DNA of 64,000 nt, taken from the NCBI RefSeq assembly GCF_003015185.1, contig NZ_CP027860.1:5611001-5675000 (forward strand), given 5' to 3'. This DNA is from Ahniella affigens (GTDB lineage: Bacteria > Pseudomonadota > Gammaproteobacteria > Xanthomonadales > Ahniellaceae). Below, piece by piece: positions 55,059-63,344 of the stretch. The translations under genes were made by a program, and so were the position numbers. Numbering within the stretch: the first letter of the stretch is position 1; each line of letters opens with the position of its first letter. The notes under the pieces were generated by a model, which worked only from the letters and a program-made list of their open reading frames with translations, made no database searches and was not told where the DNA came from.

Positions 55059-55619
55059 TCAGTAACGGACGCCGGCACCGCGTTGATAGGCGGCCAGCAC
55101 TTCCCGGCAGGTCTGGCGCAGAACATCCGTCCGGACCTTTACGCCGCGCTGTTGCAACTCGCCAATCCAATCGGTTGGCAGCGGGCCCTCATCAAACTCG
55201 GTCAGCTCATGCACGTCGTCGGCACGCGCGCCAATGACCAATTCGTCGATACCGGCCCAGAAGCTCGCGCCATAGCACTGACAACAGGGCTGGGCGGACG
55301 TGTACAAGCTGAAATGGCCACCATCCTGATTGAGGCGGAACCGCTGCAGGCGCTGCTGCGCCGTCATGAACGCCATGATCTCGGCATGGGCCAGAGACGT
55401 CGATTGCGGCACGACCCGATTGACGCCGACCGACACGAGCTTGCCGTTCCCATCAAAGATCGCTGCCCCAAATGGGCCGCCGGTCTCCATTTCGACATTG
55501 CGGCGGGCCAACTGCGCGGCCAACGCCATGCGTTCGTCATCGCCGTGGTAGGGGCGATCAGTGTCGACTTCCTGAAACACCCAGGCCGGCAGGGTCAGAT
55601 GTACTTGCGCATAAAGCAT
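55059..55619 (-). CDS. Nucleoside deaminase (CMP/dCMP deaminase fold)
   Basis: A 186-residue zinc deaminase. The H-A-E motif is in SLAHAEIMAFM and the two Cys in SAQPCCQCYGA (P-C-x2-C). GGPFGAAIFDGNGKLVSVGVN matches the guanine deaminase/TadA-like branch. Guanine or another purine base is the likeliest substrate; TadA itself is less likely because the C-terminal part differs. It follows pmbA by two bases. Confidence 0.85.
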   Translation of the reverse strand: MLYAQVHLTLPAWVFQEVDTDRPYHGDDERMALAAQLARRNVEMETGGPFGAAIFDGNGKLVSVGVNRVVPQSTSLAHAEIMAFMTAQQRLQRFRLNQDGGHFSLYTSAQPCCQCYGASFWAGIDELVIGARADDVHELTEFDEGPLPTDWIGELQQRGVKVRTDVLRQTCREVLAAYQRGAGVRY

Positions 55620-55621
55620 GA

Positions 55622-56992
55622 TCAGGCCTCCAGAACAGCGGCAGGCGCAGAGGCGCCGGCAATGGTCATCTGCTCGATCAGCAGCGAACCACAGAGGATG
55701 TGAGAGCGGAGATCGACATCGCTGCCCACGCCAACGATGCCCGTCAGCATGTGCCGGAGATTGCCGGCAATCGTGATTTCATCGACGGGGTAGGCGATCT
55801 TGCCCCCTTCGACCCAGAATCCCGCGGCGCCGCGCGAGTAATCGCCGGTGACCAGATTCAGCCCCTGACCCATCAGCTCCGTGACCAGGAGGCCGCGACC
55901 CATCTGCGCCAGTAGTTGGTCGAATGTCTGGGTGTCTTTGGCCTGCACCAGCAGATTGTGAACACCACCCGCGTTACCGGTGCTCGAAAGCCCCAGCTTC
56001 CGTGCCGAATAGCTGCCGAGCACGTAGCGCTGCAACACGCCATCAGCGACCAGGGTATTGGGCGCTGTGGCGACGCCTTCAGCGTCAAACCAACTGGACG
56101 CAAAGCCCTTGTTTAGCCAAGGGTTCTCGTGAATGCTGACCCCGGCGGGCAAGACCTGGGTGCCCAACGAATCCAGCAAGAAACTGGCGCGGCGATACAG
56201 CGCGCCGCCACTGACGGCGCTGATCAAACTGCCAATCAGCCCGCGTGCCAACTCGGGCGCAAACAGGATTGGTGCGGTGGTGGTTTGGATCTTTTGTGGG
56301 CTGAGTCGCGCCAACGTTCGGGCTGCCGCGCGCTGACCAATGGCTTCAGCGGCCTCCAAATCAGCGGCAGACAGGGCGGTGCTGTACCAGTAGTCGCGTT
56401 GCATCCCCTGGTCGTCTTCGGCCAGCAGCGCCACGGAAATGCTGTGCCGCGTATCGCGACCACTGCCAACAAACCCGTGGCTGTTGGCGTAGACCGACAG
56501 GCTGGCGTTGCTCGAAACGGAAGCGCCGTCGGAATTGTTAATCCGGGCGTCCACATCGCGTCCGGCCTGCTCGCACCGGAGCCCAAGTGCGATCGCGGCA
56601 TCCGCACTGAGCGCCCATGGGTGCCACTGGTCGAAATCTTTTGCCGCAACAGCCATCCGTGCCGGGTCAGCCAGGCCCGCGCACGGGTCGGCTTCGGTAT
56701 AGCGGGCGATCGCAATGGCCTGCTCAACGGTTGTGCGGATGCTGTCCGGACGAATGTCGGCAGTACTGGCGGTGCCTTTGTGCTGGCCTAAGTAGACGGT
56801 CACGGCAACGCCGCGGTCGCGAGTGTGCTCGACCGTTTCGACCTCGCCCAGGCGCACATTGACGTTCAGGCCGGCATCAATATTGAGGCCGACCTCGGCC
56901 TGGCTGGCACCGAGCGACCGGGCCCTTTGCAGGACATCCTCGGCCACTTGGCTCAGTCGCGCGAGTTCCTCTTGGCTGTTTTCAATGTTCAT
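55622..56992 (-). CDS. pmbA: Metalloprotease PmbA (TldE)
   Basis: A 456-residue U62-family protein that works with TldD to process small peptides such as microcin B17 and to degrade CcdA. Marks: GASQAEVGLNIDAGLNVNVR, TRDRGVAVTVYLG, and the C-terminal TGNAGGVHNLLVQ, LVTELMGQGLNLVTGDYSRGAAGFWVEGG, PVDEITIAGNL. The start at 56992 gives the standard N-terminus; the long in-frame extension runs into darP. It is divergent from darP with a 42-base gap. Confidence 0.95.
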   Translation of the reverse strand: MNIENSQEELARLSQVAEDVLQRARSLGASQAEVGLNIDAGLNVNVRLGEVETVEHTRDRGVAVTVYLGQHKGTASTADIRPDSIRTTVEQAIAIARYTEADPCAGLADPARMAVAAKDFDQWHPWALSADAAIALGLRCEQAGRDVDARINNSDGASVSSNASLSVYANSHGFVGSGRDTRHSISVALLAEDDQGMQRDYWYSTALSAADLEAAEAIGQRAAARTLARLSPQKIQTTTAPILFAPELARGLIGSLISAVSGGALYRRASFLLDSLGTQVLPAGVSIHENPWLNKGFASSWFDAEGVATAPNTLVADGVLQRYVLGSYSARKLGLSSTGNAGGVHNLLVQAKDTQTFDQLLAQMGRGLLVTELMGQGLNLVTGDYSRGAAGFWVEGGKIAYPVDEITIAGNLRHMLTGIVGVGSDVDLRSHILCGSLLIEQMTIAGASAPAAVLEA

Positions 56993-57034
56993 CAGCGCCT
57001 GCTTGGTCGACAAAAAGAGTCTGGACTCGCCACA

Positions 57035-57646
57035 ATGACGGCCATGCGTGACGATTTCAACCCCGACGAGTTCTATGGCGGCCCCAGCCGCAGCCAGCAG
57101 CGCCGCGAGGCGCTGGACGTATTGGCATTGGCCAAAACCCTGATGGAGCTGTCGGAAGGCGAGCTGGAGCAGGTGCCGATCAGCGCGGGCCTGCGCCAGC
57201 AGGTCGACTTTGCGCGGAGCATCACCGCCCATATCGCGCGGAAGCGCGAGATGCAGTTTTTGGCCAAGCACTTGCGCAAAGCCGAGGACGAACTCCCGGC
57301 GATCCGCAAAGCGGTGGCAGCCAACAAGCTGGATAAGCGTCGCCAATCGGCTGCGTTGCATCGGGCCGAGCAGTGGCGCGATCGCCTGCTGTTGGGCCAG
57401 GACGACGACGTGAATGCGGCTCTCGAAGCGTTCCCAAGCCTCGATCGCCAAACGCTCCGACAACTGCAGCGCCAGGCTCGGCAGGAGGCCGATCGAGGTC
57501 AGCCGCCCACGGCGGCGCGAAAAGTGTTCAAGCTACTCCGCGACGCTCAGGCCGCGCTGGGGAAGGACGCCGACGTCGACGCGGATGCAGACCTCACTAG
57601 CGACAGCCATCCCACTGACGACGACGGGCATCACCCCGAGGACTGA
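57035..57646 (+). CDS. darP: Ribosome-associated protein DarP (YjgA)
   Basis: A 203-residue DUF615 protein that helps late 50S subunit assembly. Core segments SRSQQRREALDVLALAKTLMELS, ARSITAHIARKREMQFLAKHLR and EQWRDRLL match. The C-terminal 25 residues are Asp/His-rich and not conserved. A second ATG lies at 57044. Divergent from pmbA, the usual order. Confidence 0.92.
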   Translation: MTAMRDDFNPDEFYGGPSRSQQRREALDVLALAKTLMELSEGELEQVPISAGLRQQVDFARSITAHIARKREMQFLAKHLRKAEDELPAIRKAVAANKLDKRRQSAALHRAEQWRDRLLLGQDDDVNAALEAFPSLDRQTLRQLQRQARQEADRGQPPTAARKVFKLLRDAQAALGKDADVDADADLTSDSHPTDDDGHHPED

Positions 57647-57656
57647 GTGCGCCGGA

Positions 57657-57986
57657 TCAGCCTTCGTTATCGACCCAGGCAGCGAGCAGGTCGAGGTCGC
57701 GGGCGGCAATGTCGATGATGCGGAACCCCGCCCAGAACTGCCCCGTCTGCGCCACTTCGCTCCACTGTTCGTGACAGCCCATCTCAATGGCGACGGGAAG
57801 GCCGCGGCTGTCTTCGATATGAAAGCTGAGCTGGTAGAGCGCGTTGCTCTTGACGGGTTTGTTGGCGATCAGCATCAGGCCATCCACAGACAGATTGCCC
57901 ACTTGCCCGAGTACCTGTCCGGTCATCGTGTTGATCACCGGAATCGCGTTTTCGACTGAACGTCGCTTTGAGCGGCGATGCTCCAT
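57657..57986 (-). CDS. PilZ domain protein (c-di-GMP binding)
   Basis: A 109-residue single-domain PilZ protein. The c-di-GMP switch RRSKRRSVE at the N-terminus (R-x3-R) and VGNLSVDGLML (D/N-x-S-x2-G) are both present, so ligand binding is likely. Its ATG overlaps the stop of the DUF1631 gene (TGATG), so the two are translated together and may interact. Confidence 0.9.
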   Translation of the reverse strand: MEHRRSKRRSVENAIPVINTMTGQVLGQVGNLSVDGLMLIANKPVKSNALYQLSFHIEDSRGLPVAIEMGCHEQWSEVAQTGQFWAGFRIIDIAARDLDLLAAWVDNEG

Positions 57987-60850
57987 CAGGCAGTGCCTCC
58001 CTGGCCGGCAAATTGTTTCAAGGTCTTGACGATGGCGCCGAACGCCCGGTCGAGCAGGGAGTCTGGCTTATCTTCGACGACGCTGATCCGACCGCGACTG
58101 ATCTCGCGGACGAGTCGCTCGATATCCGTTTCATCGACTTTCGCACCGCGCTGGTTGACGAACAGACAGCGCCCTGTGAGCGGACTGAACCAGGACAGCT
58201 TGCGGCGCACCCGATCGCCGCCGGGTGATTTCAGTTCGAACCAGGTGCCGAACGGCAATGCCCGGACCTGCGCCAGCAATTGCTGTTCTTCGGCGTCGAG
58301 CGGCGGGTCAATCTTTGCGCGGTGCGGCAGATGGGTGTGGACGGAGTGATCGCCTTCCTCGCCGAGCTTGCTGCGCGACTTGAGGCGGGCGGCAACTTCC
58401 GTCAGCGTCGCGCCTTCCTCGGCACCCGATGCGGGCTCGTCGCCCGTGGCAAACAGGCGATCAACAACCGCCTGAACGTCTTCGTGATGGACGCCCACCT
58501 GGGCGAGGCCGGTTTCCACCTCCTGGCGCAGTTCGACACGGGTGCTGGCGTCCTGCAGCTCGTTGTCTTGTCCGGGTGTCCCGGCAGCTATCAGGCGATC
58601 GACCAGTTCCATCCGGCGTCGGAACGCATCGGAGTCCTCACCATGGCGAAGCACGGTCAGCGCGAGCACGTCTGTCCATGCCTGTTCCAAAAGCGTCTTG
58701 ATCAGGGTCTTCAATTTGCGGCCGGCGAGCCGGTCCGCAATGGCCTTCTGGGCGACGACGCGCGCGTGGTCGAGCTTTTCCCGACCCTTCAGCGCATCGA
58801 CCTGCCGCCGCTCCGCAACATCCGATTTCCGGACCACGGTCTGCATGTGCCGGGCCAGGTCGCCGAGCAAGTCGTCAAAGACGTCAACATTGTCCTGAAA
58901 CTCGTGGACGACACGGTCGATCACCACTTGCATCTTGTCGAGCAGACTGCGGTCTTCGTCGGAGCCGTCGAGCCAGTACATTCCCGTTTCCGCCACCGCA
59001 TTGAGGAACTGTCGGGCCGGGTGCGTCCGCTTGGTGAAGAAACTCTTGTCCCGCAACGCGACGCGCAGCAGCGGTACCTGCAAGCGACTCATCATGTTGC
59101 TCATTGGCGTCGTGGTCGTTCCTTCCTTCAGCAGGCTGTCGAACAGCAAGCCGACCAGATCGAACGTATCCGCGTCCTCACTCTGCAGGCTGGGGGCCTT
59201 GCCGCTTGGGGCGAGTTGCCGGAGCTGATTCAGCATGTCCTGCTTGATGTGGCTGACCGTCCGCGGCGTGACTTTGCCGCCGGTAAACATCGGGGTGACC
59301 GGACGACTTTGCAGGCCAGCCAGCACCGACTCAATATCGTCATGCCGGATCGGATAGATCGAGTCAGGTGCCAACGTCGGACTGAGCCCAAGTGCCTGGC
59401 GGCGACCGGCCAGCAGCTCGCGCATGTCATCGAACACCATTTGCCCAAACGCGTCATTGGCTGCATCGGTGGGCACTTTCTGGGCCACCCCGGGCCAGCC
59501 CGTCATGGGCCGGGAGAACCCTGGCAAATGCAGATCATCAAGGACTTCCTTGCCCAGATGCCCTGGCGTGCCGGGCCGTCGCGCCGGCTCGTTTGCCGCG
59601 CTGGTCGGTGCGATCGAAGCGGGACCCGATGGCAGCGGCTTCGGCATCGGCGGAATCGCCGCGCTCGGCGGCGGCGCCAGGTTGGACAGCGGATTCGGCG
59701 CTGAAGGATTGGGGATGCTGGAGTGGCCGGTTGGCGCGGGAGCAGGGTGCTCGGCCGGATTGCCACCGGCGCCAGCCGCCGCCGCGCGCGAGCGGGCCAG
59801 GCTTTGCATGAGTTCCGCCAGATTGGAGCGCGCACCGCCGCCACCAGACACAGCACTTTGGGCGGCGACTGGTTGCATAGGTGCGCTGGCTTGTGAATCC
59901 GAGATTGCCGGCGCTTCGGGCGCCAGCGCCGCCGCATTCGGATTCGGGGGTGTTTTGGGCGGCGCGCCAGACGGCATCGGCGCACCGGAATGCAATGGTT
60001 CCGGGGCGGGTGCCGAACTGCGGCTATCTACCGGCACGGCGCGCTCGGGCGCCCGCCCAGAGCTCGGAGTATGACCGGCACCGCTACCGACACCGTGACC
60101 CGCGCTGCCATTTGCGCCGTCCGATTCGGCGCGGCGGTGCCGGGGTAGCGACAAGATCAGGTTTGGCAGGATTCGGGCTTCAATCAAAGAGCGATTAATC
60201 TGTTCCAGCAGCTGTGCGTACTCGCCAAAGACGCAGCGATCAAAATGGCGGAAGAACATCACGCGGAACTCGGGCGCGACCTCGAGCGCATCGGCGGCCA
60301 GTCGAATGCACTCGCAGAGCTGGTGCGGGCCAACCGGCAATTCATCGGCCTCGAAGGCCGGGCCCTCGGCCAACACGCCAAAACGTTGACCCAGCGCAAA
60401 CAGCGCCTGGGAGTTTCGAATTTCGGCTTTGCTCGCCGCTTCCATCAGCGCCAACGAGACATCCAGATCTTCCGCCGCAACGAGGCTCAACTCGCGTTGG
60501 CCGCCTTTGGACTTGCTGAACGCCGGAGCCCGGCGGTCCTCACCGACGCTTGCCAAAGCCGTTTCGAGATGCAGAAAAAAGCGCGGCCCAACATCCGCCC
60601 GGCCGCGCCGGACTTCGCGCAGGGCCTCAAAGCAGCGTTGCTGTTCCTGATTGCTGCGCGACTGCTCGGCAAGTTTGAACAAGGCTTGTTCGAGATCGTT
60701 GAGGCTGGTCCGGATCAGGCGCTCCAGTTCGGTGGCCAAAAGGCCCAGCACGCCCTCCAGCGCCGCACGCGGCCGCGCCGGGAGGTTGCGATCCCGAATT
60801 CCATGTTTGCGGTCACTCCCGCGCGACCCGCTGCCCGTCATTCCTTCCAT
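57986..60850 (-). CDS. DUF1631 family protein
   Basis: A 954-residue protein. N-terminal helical domain (about 25-245), a long Pro/Ala/Gly-rich linker (about 250-440), a second helical domain (about 450-830) and a C-terminal beta domain with PFGTWFELKSPGGDRVRRKL and LFVNQRGAKVDETDIERLV, which resembles a PilZ-like or YcgR-N-like barrel. The family has no established function; co-translation with PilZ suggests a c-di-GMP role. The start at 60850 has AGGAG five bases upstream; a further ATG lies three codons on. Confidence 0.85.
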   Translation of the reverse strand: MEGMTGSGSRGSDRKHGIRDRNLPARPRAALEGVLGLLATELERLIRTSLNDLEQALFKLAEQSRSNQEQQRCFEALREVRRGRADVGPRFFLHLETALASVGEDRRAPAFSKSKGGQRELSLVAAEDLDVSLALMEAASKAEIRNSQALFALGQRFGVLAEGPAFEADELPVGPHQLCECIRLAADALEVAPEFRVMFFRHFDRCVFGEYAQLLEQINRSLIEARILPNLILSLPRHRRAESDGANGSAGHGVGSGAGHTPSSGRAPERAVPVDSRSSAPAPEPLHSGAPMPSGAPPKTPPNPNAAALAPEAPAISDSQASAPMQPVAAQSAVSGGGGARSNLAELMQSLARSRAAAAGAGGNPAEHPAPAPTGHSSIPNPSAPNPLSNLAPPPSAAIPPMPKPLPSGPASIAPTSAANEPARRPGTPGHLGKEVLDDLHLPGFSRPMTGWPGVAQKVPTDAANDAFGQMVFDDMRELLAGRRQALGLSPTLAPDSIYPIRHDDIESVLAGLQSRPVTPMFTGGKVTPRTVSHIKQDMLNQLRQLAPSGKAPSLQSEDADTFDLVGLLFDSLLKEGTTTTPMSNMMSRLQVPLLRVALRDKSFFTKRTHPARQFLNAVAETGMYWLDGSDEDRSLLDKMQVVIDRVVHEFQDNVDVFDDLLGDLARHMQTVVRKSDVAERRQVDALKGREKLDHARVVAQKAIADRLAGRKLKTLIKTLLEQAWTDVLALTVLRHGEDSDAFRRRMELVDRLIAAGTPGQDNELQDASTRVELRQEVETGLAQVGVHHEDVQAVVDRLFATGDEPASGAEEGATLTEVAARLKSRSKLGEEGDHSVHTHLPHRAKIDPPLDAEEQQLLAQVRALPFGTWFELKSPGGDRVRRKLSWFSPLTGRCLFVNQRGAKVDETDIERLVREISRGRISVVEDKPDSLLDRAFGAIVKTLKQFAGQGGTA

Positions 60851-61190
60851 GCCTGCTCCTGCGTCCGCCCGAACGGACACCTGATTGATTCCATCGCCTG
60901 CACGCCCAATTTCGCGTTCATGCACGATAGCAGGCAATAACGCCCGCGACCGGACATGCACCACACCACATTGCTGCGACCCGCTCTACCCTGCCGGTTC
61001 TGCCTGCGATGCATCGGCGATGCAATCAAGCATATTGATGGTCAGAACCTGAGGCCGCCGGTTATTGAAGCAAAGGCCCTGCCAAAATGTGCGCCAAGTC
61101 ACATAAATTGGCGCCTGATTGGGAATTGGTCTGACCTGTTCGGTTGCTGCGGTCGCTCTGGCGGGGTTGTCTCAATACACGCCGAGCGGA
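60851..61190. other. Gap between DUF1631 gene and thioesterase gene
   Basis: No gene seen. It should contain the promoter of the DUF1631-PilZ pair. One clear inverted repeat, GCGCCAA-N10-TTGGCGC at 61091-61114, is the only regular structure. Confidence 0.55.
61091..61114. promoter_or_regulatory. Inverted repeat GCGCCAA-N10-TTGGCGC
   Basis: Perfect 7-base arms with a 10-base AT-rich spacer, 240 bases upstream of the DUF1631 start and 77 bases past the thioesterase stop. Arm length and spacing fit a dimeric regulator site or a weak terminator. Confidence 0.35.
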
Positions 61191-61676
61191 TCAGAACAGT
61201 TCGGCCAGCATGCGTCGACGTTCGGCTTCGATTTCCTGACGCATCGTGAGGATGCGGTCGGCATAGGCCTGCAGGTGTTTCTCGGTCTCGGTTTCTGGGA
61301 CAAAGGCCGGCACCGCCACGGGTTGCCGCTCGGCGTCCACCGCGACGAACACCATCAGGCAGTGGGTAGTGCGCTCATACTTCTCTCCGGTGATATCACG
61401 AGCGTGCACATCCACGGCCACATGCATACTGGTGCTGCCGGTCTTCACGATACGCGCGCTCACCTCGACCAGCTGCCCGATCGAAATGGGTCGCTGAAAC
61501 TGGATCCCGCCGACGTACACCGTAACGCAGTAGCGCCCCGACCAAGCCGACGCACACGCGTAGCCAGCCTGGTCGATCCAGCGCATGACGGCGCCGCCAT
61601 GGACTTTGCCGCCGAAATTGACGTCGCCCGGTTCGGCCAGAAAACGGAACGTCACCTCACGATCAGTGCCAGCCAT
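61191..61676 (-). CDS. Acyl-CoA thioesterase (hotdog fold, YciA-like)
   Basis: A 161-residue thioesterase. DVNFGGKVHGGAVMRWIDQAGYACA is the BACH/YciA active-site region (with the Asn and Asp/Thr of the family), and the C-terminal HCLMVFVAVDAERQPVAVPAF fits. It splits acyl-CoA to free acid. The physiological chain length is unknown. Confidence 0.9.
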   Translation of the reverse strand: MAGTDREVTFRFLAEPGDVNFGGKVHGGAVMRWIDQAGYACASAWSGRYCVTVYVGGIQFQRPISIGQLVEVSARIVKTGSTSMHVAVDVHARDITGEKYERTTHCLMVFVAVDAERQPVAVPAFVPETETEKHLQAYADRILTMRQEIEAERRRMLAELF

Positions 61677-61697
61677 CAGTGTGCTCCTTGGAACCAG

Positions 61698-62384
61698 TCA
61701 GGAATTTCGTAGGCGCTTGGCAATTGCCGGGCGCGACAACAGCGCAAACAGAACGCCCGAGACGAACCCGGCGAGATGTACCGGCCAGGCTACGGCAGCG
61801 AGGTTTGGGCCGGCGAGGGCGAACAGAATTTGGATCAATACCCAGATGCCGATCAAAATCGACGCCGGCATGCGCACCCACTCCATGAACAGTCCAAGTG
61901 GAATCACCAGGCCGAGCCGGGCGTTCGGGAACAGCGTGATATACGCGCCAACAATGGCCGACACCGCACCCGAGGAGCCCACAATGACCGCTTCGCTGCC
62001 CTGGTAGAAAATGGCGCCGCACAGGTTCGCCAGCGCGCCGCAAATCAGGTACAGCGCGACAAACCGACGCGAGCCGAGCAACCGCTCGGCCGACAGGCCA
62101 AAAATCAGCACGAAAACCATGTTGCCGAGCAAGTGAGGGAAATCGACATGGACAAAAATGCCGCTGAGCAACCGGAGCAACTCGCGGCCGATCGGCAGGG
62201 CCTGACCGAGACTGAATGCACTGGCGAGTCGGCTCGGCACCGTGCCGAACCCGTAAAGCGTGGCCGAGCGCGTCGACTCAGGCTGCAGCATTTCCCAGAC
62301 AAACACGCCGGTACACACCAGGACAATCAAGGCGGTCCACCAGGGCCGCTTCTCGCGTCGTCGCGATGGCACGTGGACAAACAT
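61698..62384 (-). CDS. Rhomboid family intramembrane serine protease
   Basis: A 228-residue protein with six membrane spans. The catalytic Ser is in VGSSGAVSAIVGAY (GxSG), the His in WPVHLAGFVSG, and the oxyanion-side HLLGNM is present. Rhomboids cut membrane proteins within the bilayer. Start at 62384 overlaps the gspB stop (TGATG). Confidence 0.92.
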   Translation of the reverse strand: MFVHVPSRRREKRPWWTALIVLVCTGVFVWEMLQPESTRSATLYGFGTVPSRLASAFSLGQALPIGRELLRLLSGIFVHVDFPHLLGNMVFVLIFGLSAERLLGSRRFVALYLICGALANLCGAIFYQGSEAVIVGSSGAVSAIVGAYITLFPNARLGLVIPLGLFMEWVRMPASILIGIWVLIQILFALAGPNLAAVAWPVHLAGFVSGVLFALLSRPAIAKRLRNS

Positions 62385-63337
62385 CAATAACCCTGCCGGC
62401 GCAGCAGAAAGCGTTCGCCGCGGAACTCAAAAACGGCGCCGTCCTGGCGGATCTCACGGAGCCAGGTTTCCTCTCCGACCACCCCGCCTTCCTGCAAGCG
62501 AGCGCCGTTGACGATCACAAAGCGCCGGCTTGGGTCCTGATGAAACACAAACAGGCTGACCTTCAACGCGGGGATGGCCTGCCGGGTGGCATGGGGAAGG
62601 CTGGTAAATTCGGGCAGCGCGGTGTTGACGATGGGCTCAGCCGGTGCCTGCGTCGGGCCCGGTGGTGCCGAAGCGATTTCCGGCACGGGTAGCGTCGGGG
62701 GCGTTGCTGCAGGCGCGGTAGCAACCTGAGTCGTCGGTACGGGCGCTGGCGTCGGTGCGGCGGGTGGCGCTGCACTCACCGGTGCCGCCGCCAAAGCGGC
62801 TTCCGATTGCTCGATCTGGCTCGCCGAGGGTGTCGGAAAGCTCGGTGGCGGGTCACTGTCCACGGGCGCCGGTGGCGCTGGCGCGGGCACTTCGGTAAAC
62901 GCTGGGCCCCGAGCGCCCGCAGGCGGCACAACGCCTTGGTCGGTCGGCGCTGCGGCGGCGATGGACGCACTCGGCGCGGGCGGCGTTCCAGTCATACCGG
63001 TTGGTGCCGCATTCGGGGGCGTGTCCGCCGCAATGTCCGCGCCCGTGGCGGGGTTCGCGGCGGGTTCGGTACTGAGTGCGACGCTGCCCTCAGGCAGCGC
63101 TTTGGTTGCGGCCGCGTGGTCTGGTTCTTCTGCTGGCGAGGGAAAGCGCTCCGGCCACAGGATACTGCGATTCACGTAGGCTCCCGCCAAGCCAACCAAG
63201 ACGACAAACGCTGCGAACACGGGCCAAACCGGCCGCTCCCGCTGCGGCACAAACGCCCGCTCCGACAGCACGACCGGCAGTTCTCCGGCACGTCGCTCGG
63301 CTTCGGATTTTTTCAGGGCTTCGAGAATCAGGCTCAT
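62384..63337 (-). CDS. gspB: Type II secretion assembly protein GspB
   Basis: A 317-residue protein: cytosolic N-terminus MSLILEALKKSEAERRAGELP, which is the GspB signature, one membrane anchor (about 41-57), a Pro/Ala-rich periplasmic linker (about 60-250) and the GspB_C domain (about 255-317, LKVSLFVFHQDPSRRFVIVN). With GspA it helps place the secretin GspD through the peptidoglycan. Start at 63337. Confidence 0.9.
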   Translation of the reverse strand: MSLILEALKKSEAERRAGELPVVLSERAFVPQRERPVWPVFAAFVVLVGLAGAYVNRSILWPERFPSPAEEPDHAAATKALPEGSVALSTEPAANPATGADIAADTPPNAAPTGMTGTPPAPSASIAAAAPTDQGVVPPAGARGPAFTEVPAPAPPAPVDSDPPPSFPTPSASQIEQSEAALAAAPVSAAPPAAPTPAPVPTTQVATAPAATPPTLPVPEIASAPPGPTQAPAEPIVNTALPEFTSLPHATRQAIPALKVSLFVFHQDPSRRFVIVNGARLQEGGVVGEETWLREIRQDGAVFEFRGERFLLRRQGY

Positions 63338-63344
63338 GTCGGCA

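Noticed and set aside
58280-59704. 474-codon plus-strand open frame opposite DUF1631
   Set aside because: Antisense shadow in GC-rich DNA; no start signal or family resemblance.
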